The notes: generated from the letters alone by a model not told the origin. DNA of 7,163 bases from Thermoplasmata archaeon (GCA_023145185.1 JAGLEG010000249.1:1-7163); one strand, 5' to 3'. Counted from the first letter of the stretch, positions 1-6,993 are shown. Translations and numbers: made by a program.

Positions 1-1847
1 AGATATTCGACCCCGAGAAGAACAGATATCTCTCCTGGTACCACACGGTTTCAGTCTGGAGGAACACGGGATCTAACAATTTCACCAGATATGTCAACGA
101 CCTGAAGACCCAGAAAGGAGTGCTTTCCATCGACATCGGAGATATCAACCAGGACGGAAGGCCGGACATCTCAATGACCAACTGGGGGTACAACGAGGTC
201 TCATACATCCTCAGCGACGGCAACGGCGATTTCCTGAGAGGGTCGGTCAGCGAGTTGGACTCTGAGAGTTTGAAAGCCTATGATCCCATATCCCAGGCCC
301 TGACCGACCTGGATGGGGACGGCCGCCTGGATATGGTCGTGTTATCCAAATCCGCAGATTCCATCATGGTCTTTCCGGGAAAGGCTGACGGCTATTTCGG
401 CGATTACACCATGTACTATACCGGGATGAGCCCCTCCTCTTTCGAGCTTTTCGATTTCGATGGTGACGGTGACCTCGATGTTCTAACGTCCGACCGAAGG
501 TCTAAAACGCAGGTGGCCGGGAGCAACGGTACGGTCTCCGTGCTGATCAACCTCAACAGGGGAGTGTTCAGCACCTACAGGCAGTTCAGGACGGGAAACA
601 GCCCCAGGGGGGTATTCGCCCATGACCTCAACAACGATGGGTCCCCCGAGATCGCAACTGCCAACTATTTCGGGTCCACCGTCTCCATTTTGAGAAACGA
701 CGGTGTTGGGGGATTTTCACCAAACAAGGAGTACCCCATAGGTCTTGAGCCGTATGCCGTGATCCTTGCCGATTTCAACAACGATGGATATATCGACGGG
801 GCATCGGCGGACGAGGCGAATTTCAGGATAGTCATCCTGGAATCGGACAAGAACGGTGGCTTCACCACCGAGAGACACTGGTTCGATATAGGCGGCTACC
901 CCTTCAGCCTCAGGGCCAAGGATATCAACCACGATGGTTTCATCGACCTGTACACCTCCAACTACTTTCAGAACACCACGACGATCATGTTCAACGACGG
1001 AACTTCTATCCTTGACAACACCACTTTCAACGACTATTTCACGGTGGACCTGGGCGATCACATGCCCTACGATGCGCTAATGGAAGATATGAACGGAGAC
1101 GGCCACTACGACCTGATCACGGTGAACAGGGGAGATGATCTTGACCCCACGGACACCATTTCCATCCTGCTCAACGATGGGAATTTTAACTTTGATAATA
1201 TAGTGGACTACAAGGTAGGCAAAGAGCCTACTTCCGCAGCGATCTTCGACGTCGACGGCGACGGAAGCCTCGATCTGGTCTCATCCAACTCAAAGGACGA
1301 TACCGTAACGATACTTATCAACGATGGAGATGGATATCTAACAAAGCTTGAGGACGTTACCGTCGGGTTCAAACCTCTTTTTGTCAGCTACATCGATCAT
1401 GATCAGGATGGCTGGAACGACATAGTGGTCACCAATTCACTCAGCAACGACATATCATTCCTTCGTAATATTGAGGGAACCGGATTCCAACACGTACGGG
1501 ATTACAATATCGGGTCGGGGCCCTACATGATCGACTCCGCGGATTTCGACGGGGATGGCAGGGAGGATATCGTCGTAACATCTGTGAACACGGGATATGC
1601 CGTCGTCTTCGACTGTTATTACTATCCCACCGGGTTCAGCCTGGACCTGGGCAATGACGGGACATACGAGTTCCTGGAGGATGGTTTCATGGACTACCAG
1701 GTTCAGATCGACCTGGCCGATGAGATCAACGATTACATGGCCGGTCATTCGAACGATGGTGACACCGTGAGGATACCTTTATCGGCACTATCACGTGAAA
1801 CTGGGATGGTCAGGCTCTACAACCTTGATATTATCTACCAGCTATGA
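1..1847 (+). CDS. FG-GAP/VCBS-repeat surface protein, 5'-partial
   Basis: The frame is open from base 3 to the TGA at 1845-1847, giving 614 visible residues. The GTG at 120 is only an internal codon, because readable blade sequence (VSVWRNTGSNNF) lies before it, so the true start is off the left edge. Ten Ca-binding-type loops D-x-[DN]-x-DG recur every 49-57 residues. Most are followed by a strand pattern like VSILxNDGxGxF, the signature of FG-GAP/VCBS beta-propeller blades. Ten loops exceed one seven-bladed propeller, so two propellers or an extended array are likely. The last ~70 residues (from about 1632) form a separate beta-rich domain starting LDLGNDGTYEF and ending VRLYNLDIIYQL, resembling C-terminal domains I recall from Thermoplasmatota surface proteins. 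Family knowledge suggests an exported, calcium-stabilised adhesion or binding protein; the ligand is unknown. A signal peptide cannot be checked. Its stop codon touches that of the convergent gene. Confidence 0.9.
   Translation, partial: IFDPEKNRYLSWYHTVSVWRNTGSNNFTRYVNDLKTQKGVLSIDIGDINQDGRPDISMTNWGYNEVSYILSDGNGDFLRGSVSELDSESLKAYDPISQALTDLDGDGRLDMVVLSKSADSIMVFPGKADGYFGDYTMYYTGMSPSSFELFDFDGDGDLDVLTSDRRSKTQVAGSNGTVSVLINLNRGVFSTYRQFRTGNSPRGVFAHDLNNDGSPEIATANYFGSTVSILRNDGVGGFSPNKEYPIGLEPYAVILADFNNDGYIDGASADEANFRIVILESDKNGGFTTERHWFDIGGYPFSLRAKDINHDGFIDLYTSNYFQNTTTIMFNDGTSILDNTTFNDYFTVDLGDHMPYDALMEDMNGDGHYDLITVNRGDDLDPTDTISILLNDGNFNFDNIVDYKVGKEPTSAAIFDVDGDGSLDLVSSNSKDDTVTILINDGDGYLTKLEDVTVGFKPLFVSYIDHDQDGWNDIVVTNSLSNDISFLRNIEGTGFQHVRDYNIGSGPYMIDSADFDGDGREDIVVTSVNTGYAVVFDCYYYPTGFSLDLGNDGTYEFLEDGFMDYQVQIDLADEINDYMAGHSNDGDTVRIPLSALSRETGMVRLYNLDIIYQL
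141..1568 (+). repeat. Ten protein-level FG-GAP/VCBS blade repeats
   Basis: Calcium-loop motifs (DINQDG, DLDGDG, DFDGDG, DLNNDG, DFNNDG, DINHDG, DMNGDG, DVDGDG, DHDQDG, DFDGDG) begin at bases 141, 306, 453, 624, 771, 921, 1086, 1248, 1395 and 1542. Spacings are 55, 49, 57, 49, 50, 55, 54, 49 and 49 residues. The repeats are diverged at DNA level, so this is an old protein repeat and not a recent tandem duplication. A further blade is partly visible before base 120. Confidence 0.85.
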
Positions 1848-4736
1848 TCATTCCATCGAGAACCCTATCGAACAGTAGGGGCATTTGCCCTTGTCGGCAA
1901 CCTCCTCTGTCAGGTTCTTTCCACAGTTCGGGCACTGGAATATGTTGAGTGTTATCTCCTCTGATTCCACCCGGAATACTCCCTCGCATAATGGACATTT
2001 TCCGCTATCCAACTGATCGTGCGTGATCTCCTTTGAACAGTGAGGACAGGTGTATATCTCCTCCTTCTGCTCCTGCTTGACCGCCTTTCTTGTGGTTCTC
2101 CTCCTTCGCTTTGGGGGCTTCTTTTCCACCGGTTCATCTTCGGCCTTATCCTCATTTTCTGTTGTGGGAGAAGACTCCTTCTTAACCTTTTCAGCCCTCT
2201 TTTTGAGGGCCTCAACGGCGGATGTAAGCTTCTTTATCCTCTCATCCTTTTCAACGACGGCCGATCTGAGTGATATGACCTCCTCGTCGCCTGATCGGTT
2301 TATCTCCTGCTGTTGCACATCCAGTTTCATGGACCTATTTTCCAGGTCCTTCTTGAGGTTGTCCAGCTCTTCTGCCTTTTTGCTGCTGTCGTTGAATATC
2401 TCCTCTTCCTTCTTTCCAAAGGCCTCTATCTTCTTTTTCAGGTCCTCTCGCAGGCTGACGACGTTCTCTCTCTCTTCCTCAAGCGACCTCTCCAATGATC
2501 CAAGTTCCACACTGCGCTCCTTCAGATCTTGCGATACCGCCTCGATCTCTCCCACCTTTTCTTCCAGGGATGCTTTCTCCTCACCCAACTCTTTCTCCTT
2601 CAGGGAAAGGGAATCCCCCTTCTCGGCGATCTGATGCGATGTGTTATCAAGCTGCTTTCTGTATCTTTCCAGCTGCTTTCCATAATCCTCCAGCTGCTGA
2701 GCCCTTTCCTCGATGTCCTCTGGGACCTCTGCAGGTGTTTCAGCCTCACGGGACTCAAATGCCTCCAGCCTCTTTTCAAAGGTTGCGATGTGATCGTTCC
2801 TGGTCTTCAACTGACCTTTCACCTCTTCCAGCACTTCTGTAAGGCCTTCCTTCTCCAGGGATTCGTCGAACCTCTTTGTGATCTCCCTGTTCCGCTTCTC
2901 CAGGGATCTACCGTGTTGGTCGAGCTGCATCCTGTACCCTTCCAGCTGTGCCCTTCCCTCCAGGATATGTACCCTCTTCATCTCGATGGTCTGACGAAGT
3001 ACCTCCGGAACCTCCACATCCCCCTGTACCGCCCTCTCGAGTTGGTCGACCTGTATCTCCCTTTCCGCGAGCGACGTCTCCAGATGTGACATCCTCTTCG
3101 TCATCGCATCTATCTGGGAGGTGCGGTCCCTCTCCTCCTTTACCTCTCCCAGTTTACCCCTGAGCTGGACCCTCAGGTCTCCCAGCTCTTTCTCTTTCTT
3201 GATGAGGCCATTCTCCCTTTTCAACAGTTCTTTATCCCTCTTGTCCAGATCCTTTTGCAGCTTGTTCTGCTCTCTTTTGTTTTTGGCGGCCTCTTTTTTA
3301 GCCCCTGCCTCAAGGGAACCAACGCTCTTTTTCCTCTCTGTTAGTTCCGCCCCAAGCGTTTCCAACTCCGACCTCTGGCTATCGTTCTCCCCCTTTCTCT
3401 GTTTATGGTCCTTTTCGAGAGCTGACCCTCTTTTTTCAAGTTCTTTCTCCCTTTTGGATAGATCTTTCTCTTTGACCATCTGGTCTTTCTTGGTTCTCTT
3501 CACCTCATCCTTGAAGGATGATTCGCTAGCCTGAAGATGGTTCTGTGCCTCATCCAGTTCCTGTTTGACCCTGGTGACCTCTGCCTCTTTCCCGTCCATT
3601 ACTGAACCCCTTGAAGCGACATCGTATTCCCTTTTCTCGATATCGGATATGGCCTCCTGTATGCTTTTCGACCTCTCAGCGTTCTCCTTTGATATTCCTG
3701 ACAATTCCGCCCTATCGGTCTCTATCCTGGCCCTCTGCTCCTCCATCTGGTCCCTGTATCCATTCAACTGTTCACGGTAGGTATCAAGTTCGGTTCGAGA
3801 TCTTTTCGTATCATTCTCAATTTCATCGATATCCTTCCCCTTACTGGATAGCTCTTCCTCCCGGGAGGCGAGAACCTGCCTCAACATCTCCATCTCTTCC
3901 TGTTGTGACACCAGTTTCTGTTTATTGTCCTCCAATTCGCTCCCACTTTTTACGAGGTTCGATTCCCTCTCCGATATGCTTTCTATTGTGGATTCCCTCT
4001 TTCTCTTTTCCTCCAGTTCCGCCTCCAGTTCCGCCTTTTTCTCCAGGAGGTCGTTCCTCTCTGCGATCAGCTTGCCGATATTGGATGCCTCATCGTCAAG
4101 GGTCTTTCGGGCCTCGCCCAGCTCCCCATCGAGGGTCTTCTTCTCATCGAGCAGCAGATCATATGCCACCCTGGTCTCCCTGTTGTCCCTCTCCGACTCC
4201 GCAAGTTTGAGTACCTCCTCCCTCAAATTTGCGATCTTCATGTCCTTATCCAGTAGTTCGGTCCTGCACTTGTCCTTGAGAAGGGTCATCTCCCTGTCGT
4301 ACTTCACCTTCAGTCTATCCAGCTGCTCCCGCTCTTCATCCCTTCTCTTCTTATCCTTGAGCCTCTTGAACTGATCCTTGAGCTCGGACATGATCTCTTT
4401 TTCTTCCCTCTCTTTGATCCTGGTCTGTTTCTCTGTCGACAGCTCCATCTCTATCTTATCAAGCATGTCAAGGTGTTGGAAGGTGCCCTTTACCTTCGAC
4501 CTGTTCTCTTTGATCCCTGTTGCCTCTGGGACATGCTTTTCACTGGTCCTGTCCCCGATGCTGATCCTCCCATTTGGAAATATGGTCACCTCCGAGGAAC
4601 ATCTGGGGCACTTGTAAGCCCGGGGCCTATTCTGTGCAACAGCTTTGAACTTGGAATCACAGGCAGGGCATTCAAATATGGTCTTGGATGATTCTTCCGG
4701 ACTCAAATATACACCACCATCAGTATTTCCACTCAC
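1848..4736 (-). CDS. Zinc-ribbon / long coiled-coil / tandem zinc-ribbon protein
   Basis: This encodes 962 residues from a GTG start (4736-4734); no ATG lies in the upstream in-frame stretch and the promoter fits this start. The N-terminus carries a zinc ribbon (C23, C26, C43, C46). A highly charged Glu/Lys/Arg-rich coiled coil runs from about 88 to 850, with no proline between 70 and 577. Prolines at 577, 668 and 672 mark two likely hinges. A basic segment (872-884, PPKRRRRTTRK) precedes two C-terminal zinc ribbons (C897/C900/C914/C917 and C935/C938/C952/C955), both CxxC-x13-CxxC. There is no signal peptide, membrane segment or Walker A motif, so it is not an SMC/Rad50 ATPase. The ribbons lack the CxxCxGxG pattern of DnaJ. 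I infer a cytosolic dimeric rod or scaffold, with ribbons and basic patch binding nucleic acid or protein. No named family recognised. It is divergent from the J-domain membrane protein and convergent with the FG-GAP gene. Confidence 0.88.
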   Translation of the reverse strand: MSGNTDGGVYLSPEESSKTIFECPACDSKFKAVAQNRPRAYKCPRCSSEVTIFPNGRISIGDRTSEKHVPEATGIKENRSKVKGTFQHLDMLDKIEMELSTEKQTRIKEREEKEIMSELKDQFKRLKDKKRRDEEREQLDRLKVKYDREMTLLKDKCRTELLDKDMKIANLREEVLKLAESERDNRETRVAYDLLLDEKKTLDGELGEARKTLDDEASNIGKLIAERNDLLEKKAELEAELEEKRKRESTIESISERESNLVKSGSELEDNKQKLVSQQEEMEMLRQVLASREEELSSKGKDIDEIENDTKRSRTELDTYREQLNGYRDQMEEQRARIETDRAELSGISKENAERSKSIQEAISDIEKREYDVASRGSVMDGKEAEVTRVKQELDEAQNHLQASESSFKDEVKRTKKDQMVKEKDLSKREKELEKRGSALEKDHKQRKGENDSQRSELETLGAELTERKKSVGSLEAGAKKEAAKNKREQNKLQKDLDKRDKELLKRENGLIKKEKELGDLRVQLRGKLGEVKEERDRTSQIDAMTKRMSHLETSLAEREIQVDQLERAVQGDVEVPEVLRQTIEMKRVHILEGRAQLEGYRMQLDQHGRSLEKRNREITKRFDESLEKEGLTEVLEEVKGQLKTRNDHIATFEKRLEAFESREAETPAEVPEDIEERAQQLEDYGKQLERYRKQLDNTSHQIAEKGDSLSLKEKELGEEKASLEEKVGEIEAVSQDLKERSVELGSLERSLEEERENVVSLREDLKKKIEAFGKKEEEIFNDSSKKAEELDNLKKDLENRSMKLDVQQQEINRSGDEEVISLRSAVVEKDERIKKLTSAVEALKKRAEKVKKESSPTTENEDKAEDEPVEKKPPKRRRRTTRKAVKQEQKEEIYTCPHCSKEITHDQLDSGKCPLCEGVFRVESEEITLNIFQCPNCGKNLTEEVADKGKCPYCSIGFSME

Positions 4737-4763
4737 TTGGGCGAAATACCTATAGACTCCAAT

Positions 4764-4787
4764 CCTTTTTAAATTTTATACTTTTAT
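4764..4787 (-). promoter_or_regulatory. Archaeal promoter (BRE/TATA) for the coiled-coil gene
   Basis: Read on the minus strand, a purine-rich BRE-like ATAAAAG (4787-4781) precedes TATAAAAT (4780-4773), followed by TTTAAAAAGG. Initiation about 26 bases from the TATA centre would fall near 4750, leaving a leader of about 14 bases before the GTG at 4736. If the second box (TTTAAAA) is used, the leader would be about 6 bases. No good Shine-Dalgarno lies close to the GTG, which fits a very short leader. Confidence 0.55.
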
Positions 4788-4788
4788 T

Positions 4789-4799
4789 TGAATAATTCA
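4789..4799. promoter_or_regulatory. Candidate operator dyad in divergent promoter region
   Basis: TGAATAATTCA is a perfect 11-base dyad (TGAAT-A-ATTCA). It lies between the minus-strand TATA box (ending 4780) and the plus-strand TATA box (starting 4818), where one regulator could act on both genes. The region is AT-rich, so a dyad this short can arise by chance. Confidence 0.25.
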
Positions 4800-4810
4800 C
4801 CATCGAGATA

Positions 4811-4826
4811 CATAAAACTTATAATA
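4811..4826 (+). promoter_or_regulatory. Archaeal promoter (BRE/TATA) for the J-domain protein
   Basis: A purine-rich BRE-like CATAAAA (4811-4817) precedes CTTATAATA (4818-4826). The TATA centre lies about 26 bases before the A of the ATG at 4848, so the mRNA would start at or within a few bases of the ATG (leaderless). No Shine-Dalgarno sits at normal spacing before 4848, which agrees. This placement also excludes the upstream TTG at 4788 as a start. Confidence 0.6.
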
Positions 4827-4847
4827 AGGATATACGGTTGGTCACCC

Positions 4848-6881
4848 ATGTCGGGAAAGAGGGTCTTGATCGCATTTCTACTGCTCGCATCCTTTATTAT
4901 ATCCACAGTTCCAATGCCATCATCAGGGGAGATGGTGACAAGGGCAGGAGAAGGATACTCCATGACCGCACAGGGGTCCGGGGTGGATGATGACAATTCG
5001 ATAATATTCCTTGCGGGATATGACTGGTACGAGGTGGAAATGAACTTTTCGAATATCGTCATCGGCGACGTCACCTGGATCAACATGAGCGTTGTTGAGA
5101 AGAACGCAGGCCAGTTGAGCTTCGACCTCTTCTCGTTCAATACCGGTATCAGCACGCTCTCATCACATTTTTCTGACGGCCAGGTCGAGGTAAGGTCACC
5201 TGATATCTCAAGCATAGTGGGCGAAAACTTCACATTTTCCTTCGAGATACTGTTCCACCTTAACTGGTCTCATAACGATAAGATCACCTTCAAACCGGTG
5301 GTAACGCTCTCGGATAACACCGTGGTCAGACCGGTCATTGACAGCGTTGTGACCGTCCAGGTGTTTGGATCGCTCGACACCCCCGTTATCGGAGATGTTT
5401 TCGACTCCCTCGACAGGATCATCGAGCAGGACGACGTGGTGAGCGCCAATACGTCGATCCATTTCTCAAGCATTGACCTCTTCTACTACCATCCCAACCC
5501 CGCCGTGAACCTCACAGGCCTTTCCCCGATGTACGACGAGATAACGCTTCAATTGACGATCGGAACCTCTTCCTGGAACGGGACCATATCCGGTGGAAGC
5601 TTCACTGCCGACGTCCAACTTCCAGCGATGGAGCAGGGCATCGTCGAGATCGGAATGGCCATCCCCAATATGCCCTCCTCTGGAAAGATGAAGGTGGAGA
5701 TATGGGATTATGCCCTTGAGGTGGACGGTATGGGTCCAACCTTCACCCTCAAGAAACCCGTGGAAAAATCGCCCACGGAAGACGTCAACTGGTCCATCGA
5801 TATACAGGAAGTGCCCAAAGAGTACCATATCGACGTTGACGGGACCTCCACGGAATACCAGTACAAGAACGCAGGGGGCAACTGGTCTGAATGGATCCCG
5901 GCAGAGGATGTGGAGGACGGCCACATGATCACCGTCAATGGGACGACCACCTGCATGATAGGTGAGGGAAATACCCATCTCAGGTTCAGGGCGAAGGACG
6001 CCCTTGGCAATCTCGGCATCTCCGAAGATATTCCCATTCACGTTAACACTCCTCCGATAGTTTTGATCCCGGAGATCTTCAAGGGGAGATCATATCTTCA
6101 GAATGATACCCTCAGCCTGGTAGGGTCAGAACTATCCTCGGACCAGGATGATACCAACCTCATATACAAGTACTATTTCAACGGGGATGAGTTCACCGGA
6201 GAGAAGTTGAATAAATCCCTTTTCACCGTTTATCCAGGTGAATACACCGTCATGGTCGAAGCCAGGGACCCATGGGGCTCCGTGGGATCTGCATCCTTCG
6301 ACATAACGGTCATCGAGGTGAAGGAGGAGGTTGTCGAGGAGACCCTTATCGAGCAGCTCCTCGAGCCGCCCATGATATACCTTGTCTCCTTCGTACTGAT
6401 AGTCATCCTGATCGTGATACTGGTTGTGGTGATACTGGTCATATCCAAGAAGGTCAGGGATAACAACAGGAACGATTTCATACTGGATGAAGATGGCCTT
6501 GATGACGGGAGCGCTGCCGAGATAGCCAGAAGGCTTCAGGAGATGTATGCCCAGCAACAGTTCCAGGCAGCACCTGCCATCGACGAGGATGCAGCCATAA
6601 ACGATGATGAGGATGAGTTCAGCTTCAACTACAACCTCTATGAAGTTTTGAGCGTTGAGCTGACGTCAGAAGAGAAGGAGATCAAGAGGTCATACAGGAA
6701 ACTTGCTGCCTTCTACCATCCCGACAGGGTAAACCTGGATGACTCCATTGATTCCGAGGAGGCCATGGAGATGATGGTCATGGTCAACAAGGCAAAGGAG
6801 ATACTCCTCAACCAGGAGCTGAAGGTCAGATACGACGCATATATCGGCGATGTGGATTTTGAATTGGAAATGGAAGAGTGA
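4848..6881 (+). CDS. Membrane-anchored J-domain protein with Ig/PKD-like ectodomain
   Basis: This encodes 677 residues from ATG 4848; an in-frame TTG at 4788 lies upstream of the TATA box and would bury the signal peptide, so it is rejected. Residues 1 to ~27 are a signal peptide (MSGKRVLIAFLLLASFIIST). The ectodomain (~28-490) is beta-rich, with an Ig-like part at ~295-400 and a PKD/cadherin-like part at ~401-490 ending VEARDPWGSVGSASFDITV. It carries 12 N-x-S/T sequons. A membrane segment (~509-533) is flanked by acidic residues outside and KKVR inside, indicating type I topology. An acidic linker leads to a C-terminal J-domain (~594-665): LYEVLSV helix, IKRSYRKLAAFYHPD with HPD at 624-626, then VNKAKEILL and KVRYDAY. 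By family knowledge, HPD stimulates DnaK/Hsp70 ATPase. I infer a class C co-chaperone tethered at the inner membrane face, somewhat like bacterial DjlA but with a large outer domain. Client unknown. Confidence 0.88.
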   Translation: MSGKRVLIAFLLLASFIISTVPMPSSGEMVTRAGEGYSMTAQGSGVDDDNSIIFLAGYDWYEVEMNFSNIVIGDVTWINMSVVEKNAGQLSFDLFSFNTGISTLSSHFSDGQVEVRSPDISSIVGENFTFSFEILFHLNWSHNDKITFKPVVTLSDNTVVRPVIDSVVTVQVFGSLDTPVIGDVFDSLDRIIEQDDVVSANTSIHFSSIDLFYYHPNPAVNLTGLSPMYDEITLQLTIGTSSWNGTISGGSFTADVQLPAMEQGIVEIGMAIPNMPSSGKMKVEIWDYALEVDGMGPTFTLKKPVEKSPTEDVNWSIDIQEVPKEYHIDVDGTSTEYQYKNAGGNWSEWIPAEDVEDGHMITVNGTTTCMIGEGNTHLRFRAKDALGNLGISEDIPIHVNTPPIVLIPEIFKGRSYLQNDTLSLVGSELSSDQDDTNLIYKYYFNGDEFTGEKLNKSLFTVYPGEYTVMVEARDPWGSVGSASFDITVIEVKEEVVEETLIEQLLEPPMIYLVSFVLIVILIVILVVVILVISKKVRDNNRNDFILDEDGLDDGSAAEIARRLQEMYAQQQFQAAPAIDEDAAINDDEDEFSFNYNLYEVLSVELTSEEKEIKRSYRKLAAFYHPDRVNLDDSIDSEEAMEMMVMVNKAKEILLNQELKVRYDAYIGDVDFELEMEE

Positions 6882-6973
6882 AGATCGTTCAGAAACGCTC
6901 TTTCTATATGTGGATCGGCAGTTCTTACCAACTCGGAGGACCATGGCAATTCACCCTTACATAGGTACATTGA

Positions 6974-6985
6974 CGGTACTTACCG
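6974..6985. promoter_or_regulatory. Candidate operator dyad upstream of pilin promoter
   Basis: CGGTA-CT-TACCG is an inverted repeat with perfect 5-base arms, ending 8 bases before the TATA box at 6994. GGTAC also occurs at 6964 and again at 6975, 11 bases apart (one helical turn). The position suits a regulator near the TBP/TFB site. Statistical support is limited because the elements are short. Confidence 0.25.
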
Positions 6986-6993
6986 CTTACTGA

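Noticed and set aside
665..1748. Minus-strand open frames inside the FG-GAP gene
   Set aside because: Shadow frames of Asp/Gly-rich repeat coding (antisense of GAT/GAC gives ATC/GTC, hence Ile/Val-rich text); no recognisable protein features.
1877..1892. Hairpin AGGGGC-ATTT-GCCCTT just after the convergent stops, possible terminator
   Set aside because: It encodes conserved zinc-ribbon residues (GKCPYC) on the other strand and has no following T tract; archaeal termination also does not generally need hairpins.
1848..2050. DnaJ-type zinc finger in the coiled-coil protein, which would tie it directly to the J-domain gene
   Set aside because: DnaJ uses four CxxCxGxG repeats; these ribbons are CPxC pairs without the glycine pattern, so they are generic zinc ribbons.
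2040..4691. Many open frames on the + strand (up to ~199 codons) opposite the coiled-coil gene
   Set aside because: They are Ser/Leu/Phe/Pro-rich translations of the antisense of Glu/Lys/Arg codons; purine-rich coiled-coil genes leave few stops on the other strand. No domain, start signal or promoter supports them.
1848..4736. SMC/Rad50-like ATPase reading of the coiled-coil gene
   Set aside because: No Walker A, signature or Walker B motif at either end; the termini are zinc ribbons and there is no central CxxC hook.
6882..6910. Possible terminator after the J-domain gene (CTCTTTCTATAT)
   Set aside because: No run of five or more T and no stable stem; too weak to call.
5208..6970. Minus-strand frames opposite the J-domain gene and its 3' flank
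   Set aside because: They lie within a well-supported + gene, with no promoter or protein signature of their own.
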